Assembly (NCBI GenBank): GCA_017472145.1
Contig: JAFUQX010000021.1
Span: forward strand, 30,289-94,288
Length of the DNA: 64,000 nucleotides
Reading direction: 5' to 3'
Source of the DNA: Ruminococcus sp.
GTDB taxonomy: Bacteria > Bacillota > Clostridia > Oscillospirales > Ruminococcaceae
This document shows positions 1 through 9,029 of this stretch, in pieces. How positions within the stretch are numbered: position 1 is the stretch's first letter; each line of letters begins with the position of its first letter. The notes beneath the pieces are model-generated. The model was given only the letters and a program-made list of their open reading frames with translations, had not been told where the DNA came from and ran no database searches. Position numbers and translations under genes: made by a program.

Positions 1-233
1 GTCGCCTCTCCAAGCTTGATGCAAATTCCGGCAAAGTTGATGCCGCCGATGACAATGCCGATCAGCGGTGTGAAGATGTCATTCACAAGAGAGGTGACAA
101 TGCCGGTAAAGGCTGTGCCGATGATCAGGCCTACAGCCATATCCAGCACATTGCCTTTGGAGATGAATTCCTTGAACTCTGCAACAATGCTCTTGGACTT
201 CTTTTCCGGTTCTTTTTTTGCTTCGTTTGCCAT
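1..233 (-). CDS. mscL: Large-conductance mechanosensitive channel MscL (N-terminal part, cut by window edge)
   Basis: The first 77 codons of MscL, the pentameric membrane channel that opens on hypo-osmotic shock. After a short basic cytoplasmic start, the visible part has the family signature: the [20 protein letters not shown] segment leading into TM1, then an [19 protein letters not shown] stretch. The start ATG at 233 follows an AAGGAAG ribosome binding site. The C-terminal half lies outside the window. It reads in the same direction as the VanY gene, 30 nt downstream of it, so the two are probably co-transcribed. Confidence 0.93.
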   Translation of the reverse strand, partial: MANEAKKEPEKKSKSIVAEFKEFISKGNVLDMAVGLIIGTAFTGIVTSLVNDIFTPLIGIVIGGINFAGICIKLGEA

Positions 234-263
234 GATGCTTCTTCCTTTCGGTTGTATAATTTT

Positions 264-1526
264 TTATCCTACGGCTTCAACAGCGGTTGTTGTGGTTGAA
301 GCCATAATGTCCGTATCCTCGGGTATAATAACATTGCCGTTTATATCGGTAGTGATTCCTGTGACCTCCTCAATGGGTTTGGTATAGGATACCAGCTCAC
401 GGGTCTCCTCCAGATCTACCGTGATGATAAAGCCATCTACATTGTTTCCGGAAACCGTATAAGGATGGTTCGGCAGAATAGGCGCATAGGTTACCGTTGC
501 TTCGGGATCCGCAGCCACATAGTATACAGCATAGGCGGCTCCGTCGCTGTCAACGATCTCAAGAGGACTTTCAGCGGAATAGCCCTTCAGCTCTTCGATA
601 TATTCCTCCAGGCAGATCCCGCTCTGCATGATATAGTATGCATGGGGCTTGCCCACATAGCGGTAGTGCCAGGATTCATACTGGATCTTGGTGATTTCCG
701 TCTTGTCCTCCGGATAGCGGAGAATGTAGCCGTAGTCGGCGCAGTGCTGGTCGATCCAGTCATAATCGCCTGTGCCGTCATAATCGCCGGATGTGCCGTC
801 CCAGTAGAACAGAGAGAAGTCCAGTGCATAGCCGGTCTCGTGCTCGCTGTGTCCGGGCTTGGCTACCAGGGTGGATGTTTCTGCACCGGTAGCCTCCAGA
901 TCGGCGTCATAAAGGGCCTGCTGCTGTTCAAGGGTGCGGTAGCCGTCGATCACCAAAATGTCGTTGTGACCTGTTGCAGCATAAAAGCCGTCCAGCAGCT
1001 CGTTAAGAGGGGTGATGGCCTCCTCCTGCATGCTGATGTCCATACCGCTTACACTGTAGGAGTCGGTTTTCATTTCAAAAAGCGCAGAAATCTTGGCATC
1101 AGCTGCACTCTGGAAGGGATAATCGCTGTTGACCAGCAAAAGAGAGCCTTTGTAAATCTCATCATTATCCAGAGAAACATTGTCAAAGATACTTGCTTCA
1201 GGCTCGGGGACGGGTTCGATCACGGTATTTCCTTCCTCATCGGTAGAGACCTGAACAGAGTGAATTGCTTCGTCTCCGGTCATAGAGTCGATCTGTGTCA
1301 TACCGGTGATCAGGGGATAACCCACCGCTGTGCCAAAGCCGCCCAGCAGTACAAGGCCAGCCAGAACATCCAGAATCTTAAAGAGGGTACGGTTCTTCTT
1401 TTTGTTGGCTGTTTTCTGCTGTCTGGCCGGCCGGGGATTTTCTTTATGGGAATCGGCAGGCTTCTGAGGTATATGTGTCTGCTTCTTTGCAGAAGCAGGT
1501 GTATTTGTCTGTTTTTTCTTTTCCAC
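264..1526 (-). CDS. VanY-type D-alanyl-D-alanine carboxypeptidase (peptidase M15B), membrane-anchored
   Basis: A 420-residue cell-wall peptidase expected to trim the terminal D-Ala of peptidoglycan stem peptides outside the membrane. It has a basic, Pro/Lys-rich cytoplasmic tail (about 1-47), one membrane anchor (about 48-70), a spacer, and the M15B domain in the middle. The zinc site is visible as the SEHETGYALDFS motif near residues 230-240 (His and Asp ligands) and a later ESWHYRYVG motif (third ligand His). The start appears to be GTG at 1526, with AGGAG about 11 nt upstream. The C-terminal ~110 residues match nothing I recognise. A weak promoter lies at 1576-1610, and mscL follows in the same direction. 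No VanS/VanR-type regulator is nearby, so housekeeping wall maturation is likelier than glycopeptide resistance. Confidence 0.85.
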   Translation of the reverse strand: MEKKKQTNTPASAKKQTHIPQKPADSHKENPRPARQQKTANKKKNRTLFKILDVLAGLVLLGGFGTAVGYPLITGMTQIDSMTGDEAIHSVQVSTDEEGNTVIEPVPEPEASIFDNVSLDNDEIYKGSLLLVNSDYPFQSAADAKISALFEMKTDSYSVSGMDISMQEEAITPLNELLDGFYAATGHNDILVIDGYRTLEQQQALYDADLEATGAETSTLVAKPGHSEHETGYALDFSLFYWDGTSGDYDGTGDYDWIDQHCADYGYILRYPEDKTEITKIQYESWHYRYVGKPHAYYIMQSGICLEEYIEELKGYSAESPLEIVDSDGAAYAVYYVAADPEATVTYAPILPNHPYTVSGNNVDGFIITVDLEETRELVSYTKPIEEVTGITTDINGNVIIPEDTDIMASTTTTAVEAVG

Positions 1527-1763
1527 AGGGGTTATAGCTCCTTTCTGCTGTAATACTGGAAAAACGTCTGCTTATATTATACCACATAATCTCAGAAAAG
1601 AAAATAGGTTTTTCGTGATTTTTCAGATTTTTTCACAAAACCGCTCGAATGAAAGCAGGGAGAAGGAGCGGATGTATTTTGCAGATGTAACAATACTTTA
1701 CGCATCTTAACGCATAAATCTAAAGAAAGTACCGATTTTGGGGGTGAAAATGGGGCTTCAGGC
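1527..1763. other. Intergenic region between divergent vanY-like and aspT-like genes
   Basis: No coding sequence. It holds a possible minus-strand promoter for the VanY gene (perfect TATAAT complement at 1576-1581, weak -35). Near 1700-1720 two ACGCAT words lie about 10 nt apart, which could be a regulator half-site pair. Nothing else is recognisable. Confidence 0.5.
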
Positions 1764-1792
1764 TTGACAAGATCGGATAACTGTGCTATAAT
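1764..1792 (+). promoter_or_regulatory. Sigma-A promoter of the AspT-like transporter
   Basis: TTGACA at 1764-1769 and TATAAT at 1787-1792, separated by 17 nt: a full consensus match. Transcription should start near 1799, leaving a leader of about 190 nt. Confidence 0.9.
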
Positions 1793-1798
1793 CAAAGG

Positions 1799-1990
1799 GT
1801 TTTGAGGGAACAGGTACAGGCTGTCTGCGTGATGGCTATTTTTTATGCATCCTGTACTTTCGGGACGGACAGATGATTTTAAGCAGGAATCACTCTGTTA
1901 TTGTTACGGGCGCAGGACGTATCGGAAAGCGTGGCTGCATCGTTTTCCGATACGCCCTGAGACAAAATTATTTTTATTAAGGAGAGGCGT
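1799..1990 (+). ncRNA. Structured 5' leader, candidate cis-regulatory RNA
   Basis: The ~190-nt leader has two structured parts. In the first, GTACAGG at 1814-1820 can pair with CCTGTAC at 1851-1857, while the adjacent CTGTC (1821-1825) can pair with GACAG (1868-1872), which would form an H-type pseudoknot. In the second, an 11-bp hairpin pairs CGTATCGGAAA (1918-1928) with its complement at 1944-1954. GGG and CCC outside it can extend this stem. It sits 27 nt before the GGAGAGG ribosome binding site at 1981-1987. I do not recognise a known riboswitch class. Confidence 0.4.
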
Positions 1991-3238
1991 ATGAAATTTC
2001 AATTTCTGGAAGCAGCCGGTACGTATATCTTCAATATGAAGGCTATGGCCATCGTGCTGTTCTTCATCTTCGCAATTATTGTTATCGGCTATCTGATTGG
2101 TAAGATTTCCATTAAGGGTGTATCCCTTGGTACAGCGGCTATCTTCCTGGTAGCTCTGTTTGCAGGTCATTTCAATGGTATTATGACCAGCGAGGGCGGT
2201 GCATGGGCGGACAGCGCCGGCACGATTGCAAACTATATGAGTCTGGTACAGAATCTGGGACTGGTACTGTTTGTAACCTCTGTGGGTCTGATTGCAGGAC
2301 CGAGCTTCTTCAAGAATCTGAAGAAGAATGCTAAGTCCTATGTATTTCTGGGTGCGATCATTATTCTGTCCGGTGCAGCCTGCTGTGCACTGATCATTCT
2401 GCTCGTACCGGGTATGAATTCTGCAATGGCAACGGGTCTGATGTCTGGTTCTCTGACGAGCACACCGGCCTTTGCTGCTGCACAGGGTGCGCTGGAAGGT
2501 ATCATTTCCGATGCACAGTTCAAGGAAATTTCCGTTGGACATGCCGTAGCATATCCTTTCGGCGTAATCGGCGTTGTTCTGTTTGTACAGATCGTTCCGA
2601 AGGTGCTCAAGGCCAACATGGACGAAGAGCGTGCAAAGCTGGTTGTTGTTGACACAGGCGCATCTGACGAGAAGAAGAATCTCAAGCTCTTTGAAATGGA
2701 TAAGTTTGGTCTGGGCTCTTTTGCGCTGGTAATTATGATCGGTCTGCTGCTGGGGGCCGTAAACATTCCGCTGGGCGGCGGCAACTCCTTTAATCTGGGT
2801 ACAACCGGCGGCCCGCTGATCATGGGTCTGTTATTTGGTCACTTTGGCCGTATCGGCAAGCTGAGCCTGAAGGTAAATGAGCACATGCTGAGCATCTTCC
2901 AGGAGCTGGGTCTGGTACTGTTCCTGATCGGTGCAGGTGTTGATGGCGGTGCAGGCTTTGTGGCCACTCTGACTGAATATGGTCCAATGCTGTTTGTATG
3001 GGGTGCGATTATGACCATCGTTCCCATGTTCATCGGCTTCTTTGTTGCAAAGTATGTTCTGAAGATCAGTCTGTTCAACAACCTGGGTTCGATCACTGGC
3101 GGTATGACCAGTACGCCGGCTCTGGGTTCTCTGATCAATCTGACAGGTACTCCGAATGTTGCATCTGCTTATGCAGCAACCTATCCGATCGCGCTGATTC
3201 TGGTTGTTCTTTGCACACAGTTCCTGACATATCTTTAA
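1991..3238 (+). CDS. Aspartate-alanine exchanger family (AspT/YidE-like) transporter
   Basis: A 415-residue polytopic membrane protein with the internal duplication typical of the AspT/YidE/YbjL family. Both halves carry a related signature: GLMSGSLTSTPAFAAAQ in the first and GGMTSTPALGSLI in the second. The cytoplasmic linker (about residues 200-240) is short and charged and lacks the TrkA-C (RCK) domains found in E. coli YidE. Known family members exchange aspartate for alanine or move other dicarboxylates; the substrate here is not determinable. The ATG follows GGAGAGG by 3 nt. A consensus promoter and a structured leader precede the gene and a strong terminator follows, so it is probably monocistronic. 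Confidence 0.82.
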   Translation: MKFQFLEAAGTYIFNMKAMAIVLFFIFAIIVIGYLIGKISIKGVSLGTAAIFLVALFAGHFNGIMTSEGGAWADSAGTIANYMSLVQNLGLVLFVTSVGLIAGPSFFKNLKKNAKSYVFLGAIIILSGAACCALIILLVPGMNSAMATGLMSGSLTSTPAFAAAQGALEGIISDAQFKEISVGHAVAYPFGVIGVVLFVQIVPKVLKANMDEERAKLVVVDTGASDEKKNLKLFEMDKFGLGSFALVIMIGLLLGAVNIPLGGGNSFNLGTTGGPLIMGLLFGHFGRIGKLSLKVNEHMLSIFQELGLVLFLIGAGVDGGAGFVATLTEYGPMLFVWGAIMTIVPMFIGFFVAKYVLKISLFNNLGSITGGMTSTPALGSLINLTGTPNVASAYAATYPIALILVVLCTQFLTYL

Positions 3239-3276
3239 TCTGAAAATATAGATTCCTGCTTGAATTTATCAAGAAG

Positions 3277-3307
3277 CGGTGCAGTGCTCAAGCTGCACCG
3301 TTTTTTT
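3277..3307 (+). terminator. Rho-independent terminator after the AspT-like gene
   Basis: CGGTGCAG (3277-3284) and CTGCACCG (3293-3300) form an 8-bp stem with an 8-nt loop, followed by seven T. Confidence 0.93.
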
Positions 3308-3373
3308 ATTTGGTGAAGTGCATAAAGAGTGCGTAATGAATTGCACAAATTGATACAAAACGCAAAAATCCTC

Positions 3374-3402
3374 TTGACAAATGGGGAAGAATCTGGTAGA
3401 AT
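3374..3402 (+). promoter_or_regulatory. Sigma-A promoter of the Na+/solute symporter operon
   Basis: TTGACA at 3374-3379, a 17-nt spacer and TAGAAT at 3397-3402. It lies 75 nt upstream of the symporter ATG. Confidence 0.82.
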
Positions 3403-3477
3403 TATAGGTGTTTTGGCGCTTTAGGTCTTTAAAGTCCTGAATCGAACAATATTATTATTTCAAAGGAGGCAGTTGTA

Positions 3478-5022
3478 ATGATCGGAATTACAATTGCGAT
3501 GCTTGCAGTGTATGTTATTGTTATGCTGGGCATCGGTGTTTACACAGCGAAGAAAACAAAATCCGTCAGTGACTTTGTACTGGGCGGACGAGGTGTCGGC
3601 TCATGGCTGACTGCTTTTGCCTATGGTACATCCTATTTTTCAGCGGTTGTATTTATCGGCTATGCCGGACAGTTCGGATGGAGCTACGGTATTTCTGCGG
3701 CCTGGATCGGCGTAGGCAATGCCATCCTGGGAAGTGCACTGGCCTGGATCGTTCTGGGCAAGCGTACACGTATGATGACAAAGCATATGAATGCCAAGAC
3801 CATGCCGGAATATTTTGAGAAGCGATTTGATTCCAAGAGCCTGAAGGTTGCAGCCGCTCTGATCGTCTTCGTATTCCTGATCCCCTATACAGCATCTGTA
3901 TATAATGGTCTGTCCCGTCTGTTTGCAATGGCATTCGGACTGGAATCTGATTTTGCCTATCAGATGATCATTGTTGCAATGGCACTGATCACCGCTGTAT
4001 ATGTGATCCTGGGCGGATATACAGCAACAGCCCTGAATGACTTTGTACAGGGTATCGTTATGCTGATCGGCATTGTAGCCGTTGTACTGTGCGTTATCAA
4101 TGGCCAGGGCGGCTGGTCTGAGGCCGTTTCCAAGATGGCTGAGATTGAAACTGCGGATGGCAGCAAGGGCGCATTTGCAAGTCTGTTCGGTCCGGATCCG
4201 ATCAACCTTATCGGTGTTGTGATCCTGACTTCTCTGGGTACATGGGGTCTGCCGCAGATGGTACATAAGTTCTACGCCATCAAGGACAATGATGCAGTTA
4301 AGAAGGGCACCGTTATTTCCACTGTTTTCGCACTGGTAGTTGCCGGCGGTTCCTACCTGATGGGCGGATTTGACCGTCTGTACTGCACCGTAGGCGAGGG
4401 CGAAACACCGGTATATGATTCCATGGTTCCGGCTATGCTGCAGGAGGCCCTGCCGGATGTTCTGATTGGCCTGGTTGTGGTACTGGTTCTCTCTGCATCC
4501 ATGTCCACCCTGTCCTCTCTGGTACTGACCTCCAGCTCCACGCTGACCATCGACTTTGTAAAGCCTCGCATGAAGAAGGAAAACGAAAAGCAGGAAATGC
4601 TGATCATGCGTGTGCTGATCGCAGTATTCCTGGTGATTTCTGTCATTATCGCCTTCAATAAGAATGCTTCCATCACGACTCTGATGTCCTACTCCTGGGG
4701 CGCATTGGCCGGCACATTCCTTGGTCCGTATATGTGGGGTCTGTTCAGCAAGAAGGTTACCAAGGCTTCTGTTTGGGTAAGCTTTGTGCTGGGTCTTGCG
4801 CTTACAATTGGGCACATGATACTGTTCGGATTCGGCTGGTTCCCGGAGCTGAAGGCCACGGTTGCAGGACTCTGTCCGCTGAATCTGGCTTCTCCCATCA
4901 ATGCCGGTGCGATCACAATGATCCTGTCCATCATCATCGTTCCGGCCGTGAGCAAGTTTACCAAGAAGCCGGATGCGCAGCAGGTAGACGCAGTATTCGA
5001 GTGCTATGTAAAGGAAGACTAA
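3478..5022 (+). CDS. Sodium/solute symporter, SSS family (PutP-like)
   Basis: A 514-residue membrane protein of the sodium:solute symporter family, closest in look to the proline carrier PutP. Family marks include an N-terminal TM followed by a TAKKTKSVSDFVLGGR loop (PutP has a similar SDYILGGR), the SYFSAVVFIGYAG stretch of TM2, and a SASMSTLSSLVLTSSSTL segment that carries the conserved Ser/Thr of the Na+ site. Length and about 12-13 predicted membrane segments fit the family. Proline is the best guess for substrate, but paralogues also carry sugars, pantothenate or other organic acids. An AAAGGAGG ribosome binding site precedes the ATG. The stop codon abuts the start of the TPR gene, so the two form an operon. 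Confidence 0.88.
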   Translation: MIGITIAMLAVYVIVMLGIGVYTAKKTKSVSDFVLGGRGVGSWLTAFAYGTSYFSAVVFIGYAGQFGWSYGISAAWIGVGNAILGSALAWIVLGKRTRMMTKHMNAKTMPEYFEKRFDSKSLKVAAALIVFVFLIPYTASVYNGLSRLFAMAFGLESDFAYQMIIVAMALITAVYVILGGYTATALNDFVQGIVMLIGIVAVVLCVINGQGGWSEAVSKMAEIETADGSKGAFASLFGPDPINLIGVVILTSLGTWGLPQMVHKFYAIKDNDAVKKGTVISTVFALVVAGGSYLMGGFDRLYCTVGEGETPVYDSMVPAMLQEALPDVLIGLVVVLVLSASMSTLSSLVLTSSSTLTIDFVKPRMKKENEKQEMLIMRVLIAVFLVISVIIAFNKNASITTLMSYSWGALAGTFLGPYMWGLFSKKVTKASVWVSFVLGLALTIGHMILFGFGWFPELKATVAGLCPLNLASPINAGAITMILSIIIVPAVSKFTKKPDAQQVDAVFECYVKED

Positions 5023-5820
5023 ATGAAAACGAAGATTTTCTTTGTGCTGAATATCCTGATCATTGCAGGTTCAGCCGGTATTCTTGTGTGGCAGTTCTTC
5101 TTTGCACAGGAACGGGATATAAAGCTTATTGCAAAGGCGGCTGTGCTGCTGGTGGTTTATCTTCTTGCGGTTCTGGGAATCCGCAGGAAGCGTTCTCCTC
5201 TGGATTATATGGTTTATGAGGAGCAGTACAAGCCATTTCTGGGCGAAGCTTTCCGCACGGACAAAGCAAGCTATCGCCGGCTTATGGCGGCTCTCACATG
5301 GTTTAACCGGAACAAAACGGATAAGGCGATCGGGATTCTGAACAAGCTCTATGCCAGCTGTGCGAGCGCAGATGATTTTTCTGCTGTGCTTTTTTTCAAG
5401 GCGCTCTGCCTGGAGGAAAAGAAGCAGTTTCAGGAGGCGGCCGCCTGCTATGAGGAGCTGCTCACCTACAACACAGGGCATGCTACAGCCTGGTCCAATC
5501 TGGGCATTCTGTATCAGAATATGGGAAAAGGCCAGGAGGCCTTCCGGGCCTTTCAGAATGCAGTTACGCATGATCCGAACAATGCCTATGCCCATAACAA
5601 CATTGCCTCCTGTTACATGAAGAATGGCGAAACGGAGGCAGCACTGAAAAGTGCGCTCAGAGCCATTGAGCTGAATTCCAAGCTCTATCAGGCGATGGGT
5701 GCAGCATCTATGGCGTATAAGCTGCTGGGTGATGAGGAGAATGCGGAGAAATATTGTCGTATGTATGGTTCAAACGGCGGCAATGCGGCTCAGCTGAGAG
5801 ATGTTCTTGCAAGAATGTAG
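5023..5820 (+). CDS. Membrane-anchored TPR-repeat protein
   Basis: A 265-residue protein of unknown specific role. Two hydrophobic segments at the N-terminus (about 5-25 and 34-50) form a membrane hairpin. The rest is cytoplasmic and holds about three to four tetratricopeptide repeats, for example the HATAWSNLGILYQNMGKGQE and NAYAHNNIASCYMKNGETEA units near residues 155-210. Such TPR domains usually mediate protein-protein contacts. The ATG follows the symporter stop codon directly, and its ribosome binding site (AAGGAAG) lies inside the end of the upstream gene, so translation is coupled. It may be an accessory factor of the symporter, but that rests on position alone. Confidence 0.75.
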   Translation: MKTKIFFVLNILIIAGSAGILVWQFFFAQERDIKLIAKAAVLLVVYLLAVLGIRRKRSPLDYMVYEEQYKPFLGEAFRTDKASYRRLMAALTWFNRNKTDKAIGILNKLYASCASADDFSAVLFFKALCLEEKKQFQEAAACYEELLTYNTGHATAWSNLGILYQNMGKGQEAFRAFQNAVTHDPNNAYAHNNIASCYMKNGETEAALKSALRAIELNSKLYQAMGAASMAYKLLGDEENAEKYCRMYGSNGGNAAQLRDVLARM

Positions 5821-5844
5821 AACAGAGATACAAAAAACAAAACG

Positions 5845-5889
5845 AACCGGGAAGGTGCATACGGAGATGCATGCTTCCCGGTTTTTTTA
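5845..5889 (+). terminator. Terminator of the symporter-TPR operon
   Basis: A long stem, AACCGGGAAG at its base with an extended GTGCAT/ATGCAT upper part, is followed by a run of seven T. Confidence 0.92.
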
Positions 5890-5905
5890 TTTTTAAAGCC
5901 TGAGC

Positions 5906-5940
5906 AAAAAAAGTGCCGCTGCACGGAAGTACAGCGGCAA
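5906..5940 (-). terminator. Terminator of the GH5 gene
   Basis: Read on the minus strand, GCCGCTG pairs with CAGCGGC and is followed by an uninterrupted T run (5906-5912 complement). Confidence 0.9.
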
Positions 5941-5981
5941 AAGCATTGAATATGTGTGTGTTGGGTTGGGTTAAGTGAGGA

Positions 5982-8900
5982 TTAAACCTCGGTTACAGGG
6001 AGAGCCGATACCAGCTCTACGACATACTTCATCAGAGCGGTTACATCGTTTACATCGAGTGTGCCGTCTGTGCAGCATTCAGCAGCCTTCTGCTGGTCTG
6101 CATTCAGATTGATGATACCTACAACAGCCTTGTTCAGCAGGATGATATCCTTGATGGAAACCTTACCATCCATGTTTACATCGCCTACAGTTACTTCAAC
6201 CGGAGTCTTGGTTGTAGATTCAGTTGTAGAAGTTGTAGCCGGAGCCTGAGTGGAGGTAGCCGGAGCATTTGTTGTAGTTGTAGCAGTGGTTGTCTTAGCG
6301 GTGGTTGTAACGGTAGCAGAGGTCGTGGTCTTGGTTGTAGTGGTGGTAGTCTGGGTGGTAGAAGTAGTGGTTGCAGAGGACTGGGAAACGTCCGAACCTG
6401 CACCGTCGGTATAGATCGCAACAGAATCAATTGTGAAGGTATCGCAATCGATCCACCAGATACCGAACTTTACTTCGCCGCCGTACTGAGTCTGAATGAT
6501 TTCAGAGGTAGCTGCGTCTACTTCCCATACAATTGTACCGGTCTTGCTGTCGAAGGTCTGCTCCATCTGATCGGTCTGAGTCCAGTAATCCGGATCAACA
6601 GTGGTGGAAGAGCCGAATGCACCCTGCCATTTACCGATCTTGGAAGCGATGGAGGAGATGGTGATTTCTACACGTGTTACCTTCTCGTCTGCGCCGATGC
6701 CGAAGTCTTCATAAGCAAATCCGATCATACGGCCGTCCTCAGGCAGCTCAGAATAGCTGTACAGATCACCGATTTCCTTGGTGTAAACACCGCCCTCGGT
6801 CTCAGAGCCGCCCTTTGTTGTTGTGGCTGAGGTGGTGGATTCAACAGGCTTTGCAGTGGTTGTTGTGGTCGTTGTGGTCGTCTCTGTTTCGTCCGGCTTG
6901 GCTGTTGTAACTGTGCCGCCTTCGCCGTCGGTGTAGATTGTAACAGAATCAATAATGAAGGTGTCACAGTCGATCCACCAGATACCGAACTTCACCTCGC
7001 CGCCGTACTGAGTCTGAATGATCTCAGAGGTTGCAGCGTCTACTTCCCATACAATTGTACCGGTCTTGCTGTCGAAGGTCTGCTCCATCTGATCGGTCTG
7101 AGTCCAGTAATCCGGATCAACAGTAGTAGAAGAACCAAATGCGCCCTGCCATTTACCGATGGAGGATGCAATTGAGGAAATGTTCACCTCTACACGAGTT
7201 ACCTTCTCATCTGCACCAATGCCGAAGGATTCATAGGTCCAGCCGATCATGCGGCCGTCCTCGGGCAGCTCAGAATAGCTGTACATTTCGCCAAGCTCCT
7301 GTGTATAGGACTTGCCGGCCGACGGCTGCTCGCCGCTGTCGGTAGTTGCGGTAGTAGTAGCCTCTGTAGTTTGGGAAACGGTCGTCTCTGTCGTTGCAGT
7401 AGTGGTGGCCTTTGTGGTCGCTGTAGTCGTTTCAACCGGTGTTGTTCCGGTGGAAACAGAAGCTTCGCCCAGAGCGGTGATCAGTGTGTATGCACATTCG
7501 CCGCTGGTCACCTTCAGGCAGATAGAAGCGATGCTGGAAACATCCTCACCCCATGCTCTGGCAATATCATCCGAGTCATAGTAAGCGATGCCGTTTTCTT
7601 CATCAACATCATATGAACCGACCTCTGTCCAGTTCCCCCAGGAGCTGTTCATGAAGGCCAGAACCGGAGTTGTACCTGTGTACTTGACAGCGATTTCACC
7701 CTTTGCTACCTGCTCCGGTGTAATGGAAACACCAGTGGAGGAGCCTGTAATGGAATTAGAGCCTTCCCAGATCACATCACCTGTGCTCAGGTCTGCGTGC
7801 TCATAAGAGGGCTTGTGTTCCTCGGAATCCCATACAACAGAGCTGTCGTTCATAACAGATACCATTGCGTCTACAACAGCACCGCCGTTCTCGTACCATT
7901 CGTAGGTATCTCTGTTGATGTAGGTGTGACATTCGCTTTTGTCGCTGTTGCCGACTGCATCGTTATCCCACAGAACGCAGGGGATACCCAGCTTCTTTGT
8001 CCAGGTGAGGTAATACTTGGCCCAGTCTATTCTTGCTTCGGTATTGTCATAGTCGGAAGTACCGAATTCGCCGATAACGACCGGGATATCCTTGTCCGTA
8101 AGTGTAGACTGGATATTTTTGAAGATGGTATCCAGAGATGCTTCATAGGTTTCTGAGAATGTTGTATGATCGCCGTCGCCCATTGCGAATTCATACGGAG
8201 AATACGCATGAACAGAAGCGGCTACATACGCATCGTTTTCCGGGAAATCGATCTGGCTGATAACGTGAAGCTCGTGTGATGCACAATAGCCCGGGATCAT
8301 CAGGAGACGAGTATCCTGGTAAGGAGAGTCTACCGAGCGGACAGTATTGACGAAATCACTGCACAGCTTGTTAACAACATCGTAGCCCTCCTGAGGAACA
8401 CCCCAGCCCCATTCATAGTCCGTATCAACTGCACGCGGCTCGTTCATACCCTCGAAAATCAGGTGCTGGTCGTAGTCCTTGAAGTAGGTTGCGATCTGCT
8501 CCCAGATCTGTGTCAGCTTCGCAGACATCTCATCGTATGCGGTTGTGAAATCAGAGCGGTTGATCCAGTTCTCGTGATGTACGTTGAGAATAACATACAT
8601 ATCCTGATTGTATGCATAATCTACAACTTCCTTTACACGAGCCAGCCAGGCCGGATCAATGGTGTAGGTACCGTTTTCCTCTGTTACATGGGGATACCAT
8701 GTTGTGGGGACACGGATGGTGTTGAAGCCCTTGGCCTTAACTGCATCGATCAGCTCCTGTGTTACCACCGGATTGCCCCAAGCGGTTTCGTGCTTTGTGA
8801 CATCGGATGTGGACGGGGTCGCGTCCAGTGAGTTGCCGATGTTCCAGCCCAGTCCCATCTCCTCTGTGATCTGATCCGCTGTCATCTCAGCAGCAGATAC

Positions 8901-8996
8901 AGATCCGAAAGAGGGTGTGCCGAAGGCTGAAACAGCCAGCGTACAAGCCATGATCATGGATGTCGCTTTTGCGGCAAATTTGCGTTTGCTTTGCAT
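5982..8996 (-). CDS. Cellulosomal GH5 endoglucanase with tandem accessory modules and dockerin
   Basis: A secreted multimodular beta-glycanase of 1,004 residues. In order: signal peptide (about 1-35); GH5 catalytic domain (about 36-375) with the LGWNIGNSLDA start, IFEGMNEPR holding acid/base Glu186, and VVIGEFGTSD holding nucleophile Glu310; a beta-rich module (about 407-508); a Thr linker; two nearly identical ~115-residue modules (about 562-688 and 734-863) separated by another Thr linker; a third Thr linker; and a C-terminal type I dockerin with the DVNMDGKVSIKD calcium loop. The start is the ATG at 8996, not the longer frame to 9050, because GGAGG lies 9 nt upstream and the signal peptide begins there. 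Cellulose or mixed-linkage glucan is the likely substrate. The modules resemble carbohydrate-binding domains, but I cannot assign families. Confidence 0.93.
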   Translation of the reverse strand: MQSKRKFAAKATSMIMACTLAVSAFGTPSFGSVSAAEMTADQITEEMGLGWNIGNSLDATPSTSDVTKHETAWGNPVVTQELIDAVKAKGFNTIRVPTTWYPHVTEENGTYTIDPAWLARVKEVVDYAYNQDMYVILNVHHENWINRSDFTTAYDEMSAKLTQIWEQIATYFKDYDQHLIFEGMNEPRAVDTDYEWGWGVPQEGYDVVNKLCSDFVNTVRSVDSPYQDTRLLMIPGYCASHELHVISQIDFPENDAYVAASVHAYSPYEFAMGDGDHTTFSETYEASLDTIFKNIQSTLTDKDIPVVIGEFGTSDYDNTEARIDWAKYYLTWTKKLGIPCVLWDNDAVGNSDKSECHTYINRDTYEWYENGGAVVDAMVSVMNDSSVVWDSEEHKPSYEHADLSTGDVIWEGSNSITGSSTGVSITPEQVAKGEIAVKYTGTTPVLAFMNSSWGNWTEVGSYDVDEENGIAYYDSDDIARAWGEDVSSIASICLKVTSGECAYTLITALGEASVSTGTTPVETTTATTKATTTATTETTVSQTTEATTTATTDSGEQPSAGKSYTQELGEMYSYSELPEDGRMIGWTYESFGIGADEKVTRVEVNISSIASSIGKWQGAFGSSTTVDPDYWTQTDQMEQTFDSKTGTIVWEVDAATSEIIQTQYGGEVKFGIWWIDCDTFIIDSVTIYTDGEGGTVTTAKPDETETTTTTTTTTAKPVESTTSATTTKGGSETEGGVYTKEIGDLYSYSELPEDGRMIGFAYEDFGIGADEKVTRVEITISSIASKIGKWQGAFGSSTTVDPDYWTQTDQMEQTFDSKTGTIVWEVDAATSEIIQTQYGGEVKFGIWWIDCDTFTIDSVAIYTDGAGSDVSQSSATTTSTTQTTTTTTKTTTSATVTTTAKTTTATTTTNAPATSTQAPATTSTTESTTKTPVEVTVGDVNMDGKVSIKDIILLNKAVVGIINLNADQQKAAECCTDGTLDVNDVTALMKYVVELVSALPVTEV
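6408..7310 (-). repeat. Tandem duplicated module inside the GH5 gene
   Basis: Segments of about 380 bp at roughly 6408-6793 and 6931-7310 are nearly identical at DNA level, with long perfect runs such as 6460-6640 against 6980-7160. They encode the two copies of the C-terminal accessory module and point to a recent intragenic duplication. Confidence 0.9.
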
Positions 8997-9029
8997 GAAA
9001 AAAATCCTCCAAATCTTTTCATATAGTAT

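Noticed and set aside
264-1526. Vancomycin-resistance vanY
   Set aside because: No vanHAX or vanRS genes nearby; a housekeeping M15B carboxypeptidase is the simpler reading.
3640-4815. Open frame of 391 codons antisense to the SSS symporter
   Set aside because: Hydrophilic mirror image of a membrane protein gene, rich in Cys/His/Gln, with no start signals.
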